Assembly: GCF_037137075.1 (NCBI RefSeq)
Contig: NZ_JBBBNV010000017.1
Coordinates: forward strand, 37,756-101,755
Direction of reading: 5' to 3'
Length of the DNA stretch: 64,000 nucleotides
Source of the DNA: JBBBNV01 sp037137075
GTDB lineage: Bacteria > Bacillota > Bacilli > Paenibacillales > NBRC-103111
Shown: positions 41,471 to 50,793 of the stretch, one piece after another
Layout: each line of letters opens with the position of its first letter
Numbering within the stretch: position 1 is the first letter of the stretch
The notes under the pieces: generated by a model
Database searches by the model: none
What the model saw: only the letters and a program-made list of their open reading frames with translations
Told to the model about the DNA's origin: nothing
Translations under genes and position numbers: made by a program

Positions 41471-43264
41471 TCACCATTTTTGGATATAAAATCTTGCAAC
41501 GTCACGCTGTGTCATGCCCCGGGGGAAGGCCACCGTGCTTTTGATGATAACCTTCGTCATGTAACGAGGGTCCTTGGAGACCGGGACGCGGAAGAGGAAC
41601 TGCCCTCCTTCAAAGGGAACCGTACGCTCCTCCACAGTTTCAAAGTGTCCGCCATACACCTGCTGCTGGATGACAACGGTCAGGCCGGGGCCGACCTGCT
41701 CCAGCACTTTTCCGCTGAACATAACCTCGTCCTCCGCCGTTTCGATATAGCCCTTGGACGGCGCGTCCATGTGAATTCGGCTGATGCTGCCGAAGCTTGC
41801 CGGGTCCGGGTAAGGAATAACCGGATTCATCGTTTGGTAATCAAAGGCGTATTCAAATGCGGTGCTGTACAGGATACGCTGGCCTGCCTTCATCTGGAGC
41901 TCATAGTAGACGCTGCTGTTGTCAAACTGCAGGTTTGTTTTGAAGGCGTACCTGGACAACCCGGTCTGCCCGTTGTACTCATAGGCCCCTGCTTCTCCGA
42001 CCAATGCGGCTTCTGTGCTGAATCCGCTCACGTTCTCCTGCAAGCTCTTCAGCACCAGTCCGGGCATGACGCGACTATCTCCCGCCATATAACCGGCGGC
42101 CTCCAGAACGTAGTAGTAATCTTTTAGCTCCTTGGGAAGTCCATAATCGTCCACGGTATAGTCAGTATAGCGGATGTCCAGTATTTTCATTTCCGGGTCC
42201 CAGCTGGAGCTGTAGCCGAACAATGACTGCAAATCGTTTTCGCTTACAAGCACATCCGTTTCTGAATCGGCCGCCATTGCTGATACACTCGTGACACCGT
42301 TCTCGCCTCCCATCCAGTACAAGGTGACCCGCAGGGGCTGTTCCGGAGCCGAGGCTGCATTTGACGGATAAACCTCCAGGCCGAATACGCTGTTGTCCAG
42401 ACACAGTGCCGCCTCCCCGCAGCCCCGATAGCGCTGTTTGCGGTTCAACTGGTAGCCGAGCGCTTCTCCCGCGAACGCCAGGGAAATCATCGGCTGGCCG
42501 TTCTTAATGCGGCCGATTGTTTTTCCGTTATAGGTAACGTTCTCTTCTCCGATGAGAATACCGGTAATTTGCGTTTCCTGCTGCTGATGGAGCACCAACG
42601 GCACCTGGTCCATAGGCGGGGAATCCGGCGCTTCGGCGGCTTCGGAAGTAAATGAGATGGTTCTTGCCTGCGCATCCCATTTTACAATCCCTGCATCCTC
42701 CAAGTCGTTCAGCCGAATAGCGGTTTGCCCGCCGATGTTGTAGGAGGGGATTTGCTTGCTGCCGTAATAGGCTTTGAGGTTTGTGTACAATACGTCTCCG
42801 GTTTTGGTCCCGACAGGTTGCTTTGTATCGGGAAGGGCTTCCGGTGTCTCCATTTGTTTTGCCGGGCGGTTGTAGATAGCAACCTTCCGATCGGCCGCCG
42901 TCCAGACGACATCAAAGCCGTATTGCCGCAAATCCTCGGCGACAATGGCAGTATAGCCGTCGATGTTCATGGAACGAATGGGCGCCCCGTTGACATAAGC
43001 TTTAATATCGGTGGCGAGCACATCCCCGATATCGTCCCCGATGGACAGCTCCGCCTGGATCGCTGAACTCACAACAGAAGACCCCGCTGCTTGGCTGGCG
43101 TTCGTTCCCTGTGCGCTCCCGGCCAAAGCCTGAGCAGGCAGCGATGCGAAGAGCAGACAAGCAGCCAGCGCGGTGCTCATTTTATGCCGCCATGTCCCTG
43201 CAGCCGGTGGTGCAGGCTTCGTATAAGGCGGGTTTGGGCTGTTTTTGCTCATGGATTCCCTCAT
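41471..43264 (-). CDS. Secreted protein with stalk-type domains
   Basis: Large exported protein of 597 residues. The signal peptide (about residues 28-50, ending LAGSA) follows a long N-terminal tail. Residues about 70-215 hold two short copper-amine-oxidase-N-like units (INGYTAIVAEDLRQYGFDVVWT-type and TAIRLNDLEDAGIVKWD), and a third is likely near 315-370. The C-terminal half is beta-rich with no known family. Two adjacent ATGs (43264 and 43252) are possible starts. Function unknown; probably a cell-surface protein. It is the largest of the three stalk-domain proteins in the window. Confidence 0.8.
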   Translation of the reverse strand: MRESMSKNSPNPPYTKPAPPAAGTWRHKMSTALAACLLFASLPAQALAGSAQGTNASQAAGSSVVSSAIQAELSIGDDIGDVLATDIKAYVNGAPIRSMNIDGYTAIVAEDLRQYGFDVVWTAADRKVAIYNRPAKQMETPEALPDTKQPVGTKTGDVLYTNLKAYYGSKQIPSYNIGGQTAIRLNDLEDAGIVKWDAQARTISFTSEAAEAPDSPPMDQVPLVLHQQQETQITGILIGEENVTYNGKTIGRIKNGQPMISLAFAGEALGYQLNRKQRYRGCGEAALCLDNSVFGLEVYPSNAASAPEQPLRVTLYWMGGENGVTSVSAMAADSETDVLVSENDLQSLFGYSSSWDPEMKILDIRYTDYTVDDYGLPKELKDYYYVLEAAGYMAGDSRVMPGLVLKSLQENVSGFSTEAALVGEAGAYEYNGQTGLSRYAFKTNLQFDNSSVYYELQMKAGQRILYSTAFEYAFDYQTMNPVIPYPDPASFGSISRIHMDAPSKGYIETAEDEVMFSGKVLEQVGPGLTVVIQQQVYGGHFETVEERTVPFEGGQFLFRVPVSKDPRYMTKVIIKSTVAFPRGMTQRDVARFYIQKW

Positions 43265-43728
43265 TCCTCACTCATTCCTCCCGTTTCCTTTAGGTTCCCC
43301 TTTGTACGGATTCGCCTCACAGATGCCTGGTTATATTCGTTAGACGCTGCAGGGAAAGGAAGGTTGCTGGCAGAAATTTATTTTTCCTAAAAAAAACCAA
43401 CAACAGAGCAGAGCATTTCCGGTTATTTTCCGCTTGCGTTTTTGCATTATGTCAGTAGATCAGTGGATACTCGTTTTAATTAAAAAACGGATTATGCTCA
43501 GGATGAGCATCCAACCCGGGAGGCGTTTTCGTCAGGAACCGCCTGTGTAACAGTGCCTTCCAAGTTAACCGGCCTGCGCAGTGTGGGCGGATGGCGGGCA
43601 TCGGCTTATAATCCCGTTACGCTGGCGTCGTGCAGGGCGCTGGCGGAATTCTTGGCGGAATTCCAGCGGTGCAACTTATCGGCCGGCTCATGCGTAATGG
43701 TTATAAAGCATCGGGAGAGGGTGGGAGA
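43265..43728. other. Long intergenic region, nothing recognised
   Basis: About 460 bases between divergent genes. Both promoters probably lie here. The reading frame of the next gene extends to 43630 but without a good start. A small palindrome (ATGCTCAGGATGAGCAT near 43495) is seen. No RNA motif recognised. Confidence 0.5.
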
Positions 43729-44793
43729 TTGAAAGGCGAATCTATATTATTCCAGGCAACCCGGGATTTGACGCCCGAAGAAAGCAGAGCGTACCTCATG
43801 AAGATGCTGTTTCAAATCCATATTGCCGAACAAGGTTATGATGCGCGGGAGAAGGTTTATCCGGCGCTGGCGGATTTGTACTACAGCTTGCTTGAACCGC
43901 AGCCGCAGCCGATCTCCTGGAACCCGGACGAGCGCAGCACGGCCGTGCATCTGACCGCGGGCGATTCGTTTGCAGGCAGCTTGAAGCTGGCGCTGAAGCA
44001 AATGGGCCGGAACGGAGAGCAGCGGGTAATTTCCTTTCGTGACTTGTATGCAGTCGGTCCGCTATGGCGTCTTCATGAACAGCAAGGGCAGCGGTATAGG
44101 CAGGACTGGCTCCGGGATCATCTGCAAAACGGCGATGAGATGGAAATCGAGGAGGAATATCACGAGCTGCAGCTGCTGCTGGATCTGATCCCACCTCAGG
44201 CGGCGGTTATCATCTGGACGGGCAATAATGCTCATGAGCAAATCATGCTGCGGCTGGCCGTCTACCTGCTCCGGCATAAGCCGAACACGCTTTTGGTGCG
44301 CCATGCCGTGGCGGAAAGCCGAGGTCTGCACGATGCGCTGGGCACCAGGGAGGACTACGCAGGCCTGCATTCCGGCGAGTTATCGGCGGAGAAGCTGCGG
44401 CAGGTGCTGGAGCAACCCGGGGCTCAGGCTCCCGTGACGAGAGCGGTACGAAATCAACTGGAGCAGGAGTGGCTTTCTTTGGCGGATCAGGATTCTGTGC
44501 TGCGGATTTGGCAGGAAGAGGCCATATGCAGCGTAAGCGCCGACTATTTCGATGTATATTTATTGGAAACCGTGGATAAGCTTCATGAACATTGGGGCGG
44601 TCGTGAATTTATGAAGGCGGCCAGAGTAATTGGGGAAGCGCTTGGGAATTGCGATCAGCATATGAGGGACGAATATTTCGAATACCGGCTGCGGGAACTC
44701 GTGTACAGCGGCGTTTTGGAAATTCGCGGCGTTCCCAAGGCGATGCGTTCTTATTGTGTCCGGCGCAGGCAGCCAGACCCTCCAAGGCCATAG
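43729..44793 (+). CDS. DUF1835/DUF3658 protein
   Basis: Cytoplasmic protein of about 354 residues. A DUF1835 domain (about residues 60-185: VHLTAGDSFAGSLKLALKQM, VISFRDLYAVGPLW, IIWTGNNAHEQIMLRL) is followed by a DUF3658-like region near the C-terminus (VIGEALGNCDQHMRDEYFEY). Families of this kind are found in Bacillus and Paenibacillus; their function is not known. The TTG at 43729 lies 7-8 bases after GGGAGAGGG and is preferred to the ATG at 43630. It is convergent with the HTH gene. No partner is evident. Confidence 0.8.
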   Translation: MKGESILFQATRDLTPEESRAYLMKMLFQIHIAEQGYDAREKVYPALADLYYSLLEPQPQPISWNPDERSTAVHLTAGDSFAGSLKLALKQMGRNGEQRVISFRDLYAVGPLWRLHEQQGQRYRQDWLRDHLQNGDEMEIEEEYHELQLLLDLIPPQAAVIIWTGNNAHEQIMLRLAVYLLRHKPNTLLVRHAVAESRGLHDALGTREDYAGLHSGELSAEKLRQVLEQPGAQAPVTRAVRNQLEQEWLSLADQDSVLRIWQEEAICSVSADYFDVYLLETVDKLHEHWGGREFMKAARVIGEALGNCDQHMRDEYFEYRLRELVYSGVLEIRGVPKAMRSYCVRRRQPDPPRP

Positions 44794-44933
44794 TAAGCTT
44801 GCCTGTGCTGTGGAAAAGCACGGCGGAGCCGTTCTGATCGAAGCCGATTTCAGCGCCAATGTAATGGCTGGGGCCACGAGTTAGGCGCACAGCCTTGTCG
44901 CAGCCACAGCCCTACGCGCTGTAACCAAGCGGT

Positions 44934-45686
44934 TTATGTAGATAAGCTGCTGTCGGACAGCCAAATGGAGAAGGATGCCGGGGTCTTGGGGTGATTCGTC
45001 TGCACCAGATCATGCCCATGAATGTCGAGCAGGCGGTATGCTTGACCGAGGATGTCCTGATCTTGTCCGAAGAAGTGAGCCGATTTATCGTATACGCCGC
45101 TCAGCCGGGTGACCACATCCATTTGATTCACCATAAACTCCGAGTTGCACAGCACGACGATGTTATTGCTGTAGGCAAACATTTTTTGCTGAAAGCTAAT
45201 CGCCATATCCGCGATTTTGGGAGAGTATACGATAGGCTGTCCGTCCGAAGCCTTCATCTCACGGTGGTCAATCAGCAAATTAAGCTCCCCATGCGCAAAA
45301 GCCGAGGAAGCATTCAACAGGATGGCGCTCATTTTTTCGGCGTCTTGTCCGCTCAAAGCCCCGTTCACTTGAAAAGCCAATAGCTTGCGTTCTGCATCCA
45401 CATGATATTTGAACCGTTCCGAGAACGGCACTTCGAATTCTTTCTTGGCATACCCCGGGGTTACCGGGAACCGCTCTGCCGCAAACAAATAAGCAATCGG
45501 TACATGAAAGGCCGCCGCGATCCTTTCAATATTGTCCAGACTGATATTCCGTTCTCCGCGCTCTACACTTCCGATGTACGACCGGTCGAGGCCGGAGCGG
45601 TGGGCAAGAAGCTCCTGGGACATTCCGCTGCGCGCCCGTAATTCCTTTACTCTTCTGCCGAATTCTTGACGTAATTCCTGTGACAA
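44934..45686 (-). CDS. XRE-family HTH regulator with C-terminal STAS-like domain
   Basis: Regulator of 250 residues. The Cro/C1-type helix-turn-helix spans about residues 8-65 (GMSQELLAHRSGLDRSYIGS, ERGERNISLDNIERIAAAF). A beta-alpha C-terminal domain (about 95-235) resembles a SpoIIAA/STAS-like fold rather than a peptidase or sugar-binding domain; this part is less certain. The start is TTG at 45686 with GGAGGG nine bases upstream. It is divergent from the NAD-binding gene at 45814; they may be functionally linked. Target unknown. Confidence 0.8.
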   Translation of the reverse strand: MSQELRQEFGRRVKELRARSGMSQELLAHRSGLDRSYIGSVERGERNISLDNIERIAAAFHVPIAYLFAAERFPVTPGYAKKEFEVPFSERFKYHVDAERKLLAFQVNGALSGQDAEKMSAILLNASSAFAHGELNLLIDHREMKASDGQPIVYSPKIADMAISFQQKMFAYSNNIVVLCNSEFMVNQMDVVTRLSGVYDKSAHFFGQDQDILGQAYRLLDIHGHDLVQTNHPKTPASFSIWLSDSSLST

Positions 45687-45813
45687 AGTAATAACCCTCC
45701 AATTCTTCTCTTTTATTATAGTGAAAACATGCGGAAGGGGTACATGTTTATGCAGCAGCTTCAGTTATACTGAAGATACACCTATAAATCCAGAGAAAGG
45801 AAGGATGAAGGCC

Positions 45814-46482
45814 ATGGGCAATCATGCCGTGGTGGCGGGGGCCTCAGGTTTTGTCGGCCGGGAGCTGGTACGTATACTGGCAGCAGATCCGTATTATGAG
45901 CTTGTGTACATTCTGGTCCGCAAGAAGCTGGACATTCAGGAAAGGAAGGTGGTTCAGCTTGTAACGGATTATGAGAATTTGCCGGAAGTTTTGTACGGAA
46001 AGCTGCAAGGGGCGCATCTGTTCTGCACGCTGGGAACAACGATGAAGAAGGCGAAGTCCAAGAAGCAGTTTCAACAGGTCGACTTGCACTACCCGCTTGA
46101 ACTGGGCAAGCTGGCTGCCGAGCACGGGGCCGCCAAGTTTTTGATTGTAACCGCTATGGGCGCGAGTACAAGCTCAATCTTTTTTTATAGCCGGGTGAAA
46201 GGAGAAGTGGAAGAGGGTTTGATGGGCCTTGGGTTGCCCTTTCTGCATATCTTCAGGCCATCCTTGCTGGCGGGGCACCGAGAGGAGCTGCGGTTTGGCG
46301 AGAAAACGGGGGAGCGGATCCTCGGCTTCCTTGCCCCGTTGATGAAGGGGAGGCTTCGGAAGCTAAAGCCTATTCAGGCGCAATGCGTGGCAAAAGCGAT
46401 GAAGCGTGTCGCCAAGTCCGGCGGTCCGCCGGGAAGCTCGGTATTCACTTCAGAGCAAATGGCCGATTGGTGCTGTGAGTAG
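45814..46482 (+). CDS. NAD(P)-binding Rossmann-fold oxidoreductase (NmrA/SDR-like)
   Basis: Protein of 222 residues with the dinucleotide motif VVAGASGFVGRELVRILA at the start and the atypical-SDR pattern (LFCTLGTTMKKAKSKKQFQQ, KFLIVTAMGAS, FFYSRVKGEVEEGL with the YxxxK-like YSRVKGE). Such proteins include HIM1-like and NAD-dependent epimerase-like enzymes; substrate unknown. GAAAGGAAGG lies about 10 bases before the ATG at 45814; another ATG three codons earlier is too close. It is divergent from the XRE regulator. A large hairpin follows the gene. Confidence 0.83.
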   Translation: MGNHAVVAGASGFVGRELVRILAADPYYELVYILVRKKLDIQERKVVQLVTDYENLPEVLYGKLQGAHLFCTLGTTMKKAKSKKQFQQVDLHYPLELGKLAAEHGAAKFLIVTAMGASTSSIFFYSRVKGEVEEGLMGLGLPFLHIFRPSLLAGHREELRFGEKTGERILGFLAPLMKGRLRKLKPIQAQCVAKAMKRVAKSGGPPGSSVFTSEQMADWCCE

Positions 46483-46485
46483 ATA

Positions 46486-46571
46486 TGAAGCCCTCCGGAC
46501 CAGGTTCCCCGGCGTCATAACCACATGAAGGCGTTATGGCGGGGATCGTGGTTTATCCGGGGGAGGGCTTG
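46486..46571. repeat. Large imperfect two-tier hairpin between convergent genes
   Basis: AAGCCCTCC at one end pairs with GGAGGGCTT at the other, with inner CCCCGGCGTCATAAC pairing to GTTATGGCGGGG. No T-run follows. It lies between the Rossmann-fold gene and the carbonic anhydrase gene and is a transcript-end structure of unclear efficiency. Confidence 0.5.
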
Positions 46572-46612
46572 TCCATTACAGGTGCAAATGGAGATGTGAA
46601 ATAGCAGCAGTG

Positions 46613-47188
46613 TTATTGCGCCATCTCTGGCCGGTTATCCTCTGAAATGAGGGTCAATTCTCCGGTTTCTGGATTGATAACAAAGCCGTGGACACCAACA
46701 TCCTTTGGAACGAGCGGATGGTTGCGGATAATTTCGAGGCTGTGCATTACACCTTCTTCCGGGCATTTGAACCCGCGAAGGAAGCGATCCATCCGGATAC
46801 CCGAGTTTTCCAAGGTGGAAATGACCGAATCCGGAATTCCGCGTTGGATGAACTTGTTGACCATCCCTTTTGAGTCCAGGTTGGTCATGCCGCAGCCGAG
46901 GTGGCCGATGACGAGCACTTCCCGCGCCCCAAGCTCATAAATAGCGACCAGAATACTGCGCATGGCGCTGCCAAAGGGCTGGGTAAGGATCGCGCCGGCA
47001 TTTTTAATAATCTTGGCATCCCCATTGCGTAAATTCAGCGCTCTTGGCAGGAGCTCTACCAGCCGGGTATCCATACAAGTCAGGATAACCAGCTTTTTAT
47101 CCGGGAATTTATCGGTTAAATACACTTCATACTGCTTTTGCTCAACAAATTGTTTGTTGAATTCCATCAGCTTTTGAATTGTGGACAT
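46613..47188 (-). CDS. Beta-type carbonic anhydrase
   Basis: Hydrates CO2 to bicarbonate. The 191-residue protein carries zinc ligands in LTCMDTRLVELLPRAL (Cys near residue 39 with the Asp-Arg dyad) and in VIGHLGCGM (His and Cys near residue 98-101). It resembles the short bacterial beta-CAs of Bacillus (YtiB-like). GGAGGAG precedes the ATG at good distance. It stands alone. Confidence 0.92.
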   Translation of the reverse strand: MSTIQKLMEFNKQFVEQKQYEVYLTDKFPDKKLVILTCMDTRLVELLPRALNLRNGDAKIIKNAGAILTQPFGSAMRSILVAIYELGAREVLVIGHLGCGMTNLDSKGMVNKFIQRGIPDSVISTLENSGIRMDRFLRGFKCPEEGVMHSLEIIRNHPLVPKDVGVHGFVINPETGELTLISEDNRPEMAQ

Positions 47189-47427
47189 GTGTTTACTCCT
47201 CCAGTCAATGAATCTTCCTTCTATTATTCATACAAATGGATGAACAGTCAACGCAGCCGCCGGCGATAAAAAGACCTGATACACCATTTCACTATGAATA
47301 ATGCCCTGTTGCTTCAGAAAATACAATTTTACGGCTCATTTTATTTGTTGAAAATCACGGATCGTCCTCAAATCGAACGGTATGGGCAGCTGCACTCAGG
47401 CTCATCCGATAACATGAATGAAAAAAA

Positions 47428-47468
47428 CCGCTCCTGCCCGTTCGCTGCCTGAGCAGCCGGGAGAGCGG
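47428..47468 (-). terminator. Terminator of YheC/D-like gene
   Basis: On the minus strand CCGCTCTCCCG pairs imperfectly with CGGGCAGGAGCGG around a loop and is followed by TTTTTTT (plus strand A-run 47421-47427). It ends the ATP-grasp gene. Confidence 0.8.
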
Positions 47469-47483
47469 CCTTCCTTCACGCGG

Positions 47484-48257
47484 TTAACTGCGGCGGCGTT
47501 TTTTGAATTTTCCGTAGGCCTTCGCATAGCGTACTACTTTGCGGAAGACGCTTTTATCCCGCAAGGCGCGGAAAATATACGGATCGGGCTTTGTGTTCAC
47601 CTCAAGCACCCATGGCTTCAGTCTGGCGTCCAAGGCTACATCCACGCCGATTTCCATCATGCCGGGGTAGCGGGAGCCCAGCTTCCGGGCCACTTGAAGC
47701 CCAAGCAGCCCCATCCGTCGAATAGGGGTTTTTTTCCGGGCGGCACGGACGTGGGAGGAGAGCAGCGCCGGCACCGAAAGCAGTCTGCCTCCGTTGTGGA
47801 AATTCGTGACGATTTTTTTGGGATGGGCCACACGGCCGATCATGGCGGTATGCTCCCACACTCCCTTCGGATTACGCTGCACCATCACGCGGATGTCGAA
47901 GGGCCGTCCGCCATGCTTCAGCAGATGAATGCCTTTTTGCACCAAATAAGCTTTGCCGCGGGTCATTGATTTCAGAGATTGGTACAGCTTGGCAAAATCG
48001 GTGAATCTCCGGACCTTGGTCCCGCTCTGATAACGGTAACGGAAGGGTCCGCCGTGCAGCTGCTCGACCCGCATCACGCCGATGCCGTGTGTGCCGCAGA
48101 CGGGCTTCACATACACCATGCTGTATTTTGCGAGCATTGCTTTCAGGCTGGCCGACGTCATTTTGGCTGTTGCGGGAATGTGCTTGCGGATGAGGGGATG
48201 CTTCTCAAGAATTTTGGTTTTCTTCAGCTTGCTCGTAAGGCGTGTAATTTTGCTCAC
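47484..48257 (-). CDS. YheC/YheD-family ATP-grasp protein (spore coat associated)
   Basis: ATP-grasp ligase-like protein of 257 residues: YVKPVCGTHGIGVMRV and RPFDIRVMVQRNPKGVW, then the C-terminal VDVALDARLKPWVLEVNTKP with the metal-binding Glu/Asn. In Bacillus, YheC and YheD are spore-coat-associated proteins. The protein is very basic. The start is a GTG at 48257. A short proline-rich frame lies just upstream. The substrate is unknown; a role in making a spore-coat compound is inference. Confidence 0.88.
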   Translation of the reverse strand: MSKITRLTSKLKKTKILEKHPLIRKHIPATAKMTSASLKAMLAKYSMVYVKPVCGTHGIGVMRVEQLHGGPFRYRYQSGTKVRRFTDFAKLYQSLKSMTRGKAYLVQKGIHLLKHGGRPFDIRVMVQRNPKGVWEHTAMIGRVAHPKKIVTNFHNGGRLLSVPALLSSHVRAARKKTPIRRMGLLGLQVARKLGSRYPGMMEIGVDVALDARLKPWVLEVNTKPDPYIFRALRDKSVFRKVVRYAKAYGKFKKRRRS

Positions 48258-48264
48258 CTTTCAC

Positions 48265-48456
48265 TTAAGCCTCCTCGTGATTGTTCGTTTGCGATTGTTT
48301 GCTTTGCGCCTGCCCGGGCATGAAGCTGCTGGAGGAGGCGTATGGTGATGGCGGCGGATATGCCGGTACCCCTGGGCCGGTGTCTGAAACCGCTTGGGAC
48401 ACGTTCCGTATATAGCTTTGGCGGGGCGGCATGCAGTAGGGAAGGGGGCGTTTCAC
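48265..48456 (-). CDS. Possible small Pro/Ser/Gln-rich peptide upstream of YheC/D
   Basis: Open frame of 63 residues whose last half is low complexity (PGVPAYPPPSPYASSSSF, then Gln/Ser/Asn-rich). It ends seven bases before the YheC/D start, so it could be its co-transcribed partner, like other coat peptides. However, the GTG start has no ribosome binding site and a Pro/Ser-rich frame can arise by chance. The confidence is low. Confidence 0.35.
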   Translation of the reverse strand: MKRPLPYCMPPRQSYIRNVSQAVSDTGPGVPAYPPPSPYASSSSFMPGQAQSKQSQTNNHEEA

Positions 48457-48661
48457 CGGCGCAATGGGCTCGTTATGGAAGGGAAAAAACGGACGGCATC
48501 ATCCGCTTTCGGGTAAAACAGTCTCAACACAATAGTATATGAAGGCTGCGTCGGCGGGTACACGGCAAACGTGCTTTTTTACGTGAGATTCATAGGGATT
48601 TTAGCCCTGCTGTGGTAGAATAGATCAGAATATCAATGTAAAAGAGGAGTCGATAAATCGA
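48457..48661. other. Upstream region of DedA gene
   Basis: About 200 bases with no gene; the last 100 bases are AT-rich and include GTAGAATAG at about 48614, a possible -10 region for the DedA gene. Confidence 0.4.
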
Positions 48662-49273
48662 ATGAGCGACATGCTCCATGGTATTGTGAATGCTGTGCTG
48701 GAGTGGGTGACGGGACTTGGCGGTTTCGGCATTATGATAGGCCTCATGATTGAAATTATTCCAAGCGAAATTATGCTAGCCTATGGCGGATATCTGGTGT
48801 CCCAGGGCAATCTTCCCTACTGGGAGGCGGTTTTGTTCGGCGTCATCGGGGGCACCATCGCCCAAATATTTGTTTACTGGATCGGGCGTTACGGCGGCCG
48901 GCCGTTTTTGGAGCGGTATGGGAAATACATTTTTATTCACAAAAAGCATATCGACCTGTCTGAGGAATGGTTCCGCAAGTATGGGACGGGGGTTATTTTT
49001 ACCGCCCGCTTTGTGCCGGTGGTCCGTCATGCGATTTCGATTCCCGCGGGCATTACACGCATGTCGCTGCTCCGTTTTACCATCTTAACGACGCTGGCTG
49101 TTATCCCGTGGTCGATGTTCTTCGTTTGGCTCGGGATGAAGCTTGGGGACAACTGGAAAAATATCGATGAAGCCGCCGGGCCTTATATGGGCTATGTGCT
49201 GTGGGGGGCGCTGCTGCTTCTGGCGCTGTATGTCATCCTGAAAGTTTTCAAAAGCAGAAGCGGCAAAAGATAA
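48662..49273 (+). CDS. DedA-family membrane protein
   Basis: Integral membrane protein of 203 residues with about five membrane stretches and the DedA/VTT pattern: IPSEIMLAYGGYLVSQGN, GGTIAQIFVYWIGRYGG, ARFVPVVRHAISIPAGITRMS. The family is tied to membrane lipid (undecaprenyl-phosphate or phosphatidylethanolamine) flipping and proton-dependent homeostasis; the two polar motifs with Glu and Arg residues are intact. AGAGGAG precedes the ATG. A thioredoxin-like gene follows at 49381, perhaps in the same operon. Confidence 0.9.
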   Translation: MSDMLHGIVNAVLEWVTGLGGFGIMIGLMIEIIPSEIMLAYGGYLVSQGNLPYWEAVLFGVIGGTIAQIFVYWIGRYGGRPFLERYGKYIFIHKKHIDLSEEWFRKYGTGVIFTARFVPVVRHAISIPAGITRMSLLRFTILTTLAVIPWSMFFVWLGMKLGDNWKNIDEAAGPYMGYVLWGALLLLALYVILKVFKSRSGKR

Positions 49274-49380
49274 CGGCTGCGCTTGCTTTCGGCAGGCAAC
49301 ATCGGTAACATATGGGTGAAATCGGCTGTTTTTTTCATACCATGTGCAAATACATAACCATTTACAGGAGCGTGACGAAG

Positions 49381-49947
49381 ATGAGCAACAATTTGGCGCA
49401 CAAATTCCGCACCGGGCTCAGCCCGAAGCAGTTTATCGACAGCATGACCAAAAATCAGGACCAATTTCTGGATTGGCATAACCAGTTTGATTGGGTAAGC
49501 GAGAGCGACCGCGAGTTTTTTGAATCACTGAATAACCGCGACGATTTGCGCTGCCTGATTTTGGCTGCGGAATGGTGCGGGGATGTGGTACGCAACGTGC
49601 CGGTTGTGTTTCGGGCCTTGGAGCATTCGGGTATCCCGGTAGAAGTGCTCATTATTGAACAGCACGACGATGTTATGGAGCAGTTCCTGACGATGGGCGG
49701 CCGTGCGATTCCGATCGTCATTTTTGCGGATACAGGCGGCTTTGTGCTCGGTCAGTGGGGGCCTCGTCCGAAGCATGTTCAGGCGGTTATGACTCGCTTC
49801 AAGCAGGAGAACCCCGACCGTGAGGCGCCGGACTATGAGGACAAAATCAAGGCAGCCCGTCAAGAAATGATGGCCCAGTACGGCGAGGGAACCGGCTACC
49901 AGCAAGTGATTGTGCAGGAGCTGCGCGATGTGCTGTCTTCGTTCTAA
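49381..49947 (+). CDS. Thioredoxin-like protein
   Basis: Cytosolic thioredoxin-fold protein of 188 residues. The active site region is AAEWCGDVVRNVPVVFRALE (near residue 62), which has WCGD rather than the usual WCGPC, so only one redox cysteine is present. Downstream, RAIPIVIFADTGG carries the cis-proline. The family occurs in Bacillus and Paenibacillus (DUF/'thioredoxin family'). AGGAG lies upstream; the frame is open earlier without a start signal. A metallo-hydrolase gene follows 24 bases later, so they are probably co-transcribed. Confidence 0.87.
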   Translation: MSNNLAHKFRTGLSPKQFIDSMTKNQDQFLDWHNQFDWVSESDREFFESLNNRDDLRCLILAAEWCGDVVRNVPVVFRALEHSGIPVEVLIIEQHDDVMEQFLTMGGRAIPIVIFADTGGFVLGQWGPRPKHVQAVMTRFKQENPDREAPDYEDKIKAARQEMMAQYGEGTGYQQVIVQELRDVLSSF

Positions 49948-49971
49948 AGCAAGCGGAGGGTAGAAGGACTT

Positions 49972-50592
49972 ATGAAAATCGAAACGTTTGCGCTAGGCCC
50001 CTTGGAAACGAACGCTTACCTGATTACGAATGATGAAGGAAGCAGAGGGTTTGTCATTGATCCCGGCATGAAGCCGGATCGGCTGCTGAAGCGGATTGAA
50101 GGGCTGGAGCTTGAAGCCATCGTGCTGACGCACGCCCATTTTGACCATATCGGCGGTGTGGATGCGGTGCGTAAGGCCAAAGGCTGCCCGGTATATTTGC
50201 ACGATGCCGAGGCCGAATGGCTGACGGACGGCAAGAAAAACGGCTCCTTGCGCTGGCCGGAGCTGGGCGGGGCTATCGTAACGGAACCGGCCGAGTACGC
50301 GCTGGATCACGGGCAGAAGCTTACTCTGATCGGGGAGACCTTTCAGGTGTATCACACTCCCGGGCATTCTCCAGGCAGTGTCAGCCTGCTAAACGGCAAG
50401 CATCTGTTCAGCGGCGATGTGCTGTTTCGTATGTCCGTTGGCCGGACCGATTTGCCCGGCGGCAGCTCAAATGAGCTGCTGAATTCCATTCACAGCATCT
50501 TGTTCGAGCTTGCAGATGATGTGAAGGTGTATCCCGGCCACGGAGCCACAACCACCATTGGCTTTGAAAAAGAGCGCAACCCTTACGTGTAA
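49972..50592 (+). CDS. Metallo-beta-lactamase-fold hydrolase (YqgX-like)
   Basis: Zinc hydrolase of 206 residues in the glyoxalase II/hydroxyacylglutathione hydrolase-like group: LTHAHFDHIGG (near residue 53, HxHxDH metal motif), TPGHSPGS near residue 125, LFSGDVLF and YPGHGATT. It may hydrolyse a thioester; Bacillus YqgX is the closest named likeness. GGAGGG precedes the ATG. It follows a thioredoxin-like gene by 24 bases. A good terminator follows. Confidence 0.92.
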   Translation: MKIETFALGPLETNAYLITNDEGSRGFVIDPGMKPDRLLKRIEGLELEAIVLTHAHFDHIGGVDAVRKAKGCPVYLHDAEAEWLTDGKKNGSLRWPELGGAIVTEPAEYALDHGQKLTLIGETFQVYHTPGHSPGSVSLLNGKHLFSGDVLFRMSVGRTDLPGGSSNELLNSIHSILFELADDVKVYPGHGATTTIGFEKERNPYV

Positions 50593-50620
50593 GGCGGCTC
50601 TGAAATAAATAAGCACTTGC

Positions 50621-50661
50621 AAGCCCCTGCAGCGGAATTATCTTGAGCGCAGGGGCTTTTT
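50621..50661 (+). terminator. Intrinsic terminator after metallo-hydrolase
   Basis: AAGCCCCTGC (50621-50630) pairs perfectly with GCAGGGGCTT (50649-50658), followed by TTTT. Confidence 0.88.
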
Positions 50662-50793
50662 GCTGCGGCCATACCTCATGGAATGTAAATGTAAGCCCAA
50701 ATTACTGCATCTGGGTATTTACCGTGTTCGGTGTAGGTCCTTTCCCATAGACTGATGGTGTATCAACTACTGTTACTGAGGAGGATATCCCGA

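Noticed and set aside
44609..44890. Minus-strand frame with a protein-like beginning (TRGPSHYIGAEIGFDQNG)
   Set aside because: It overlaps the end of the DUF1835 gene for about 185 bases and loses any family resemblance after the first 40 residues. It may be a remnant, but I could not name a family.
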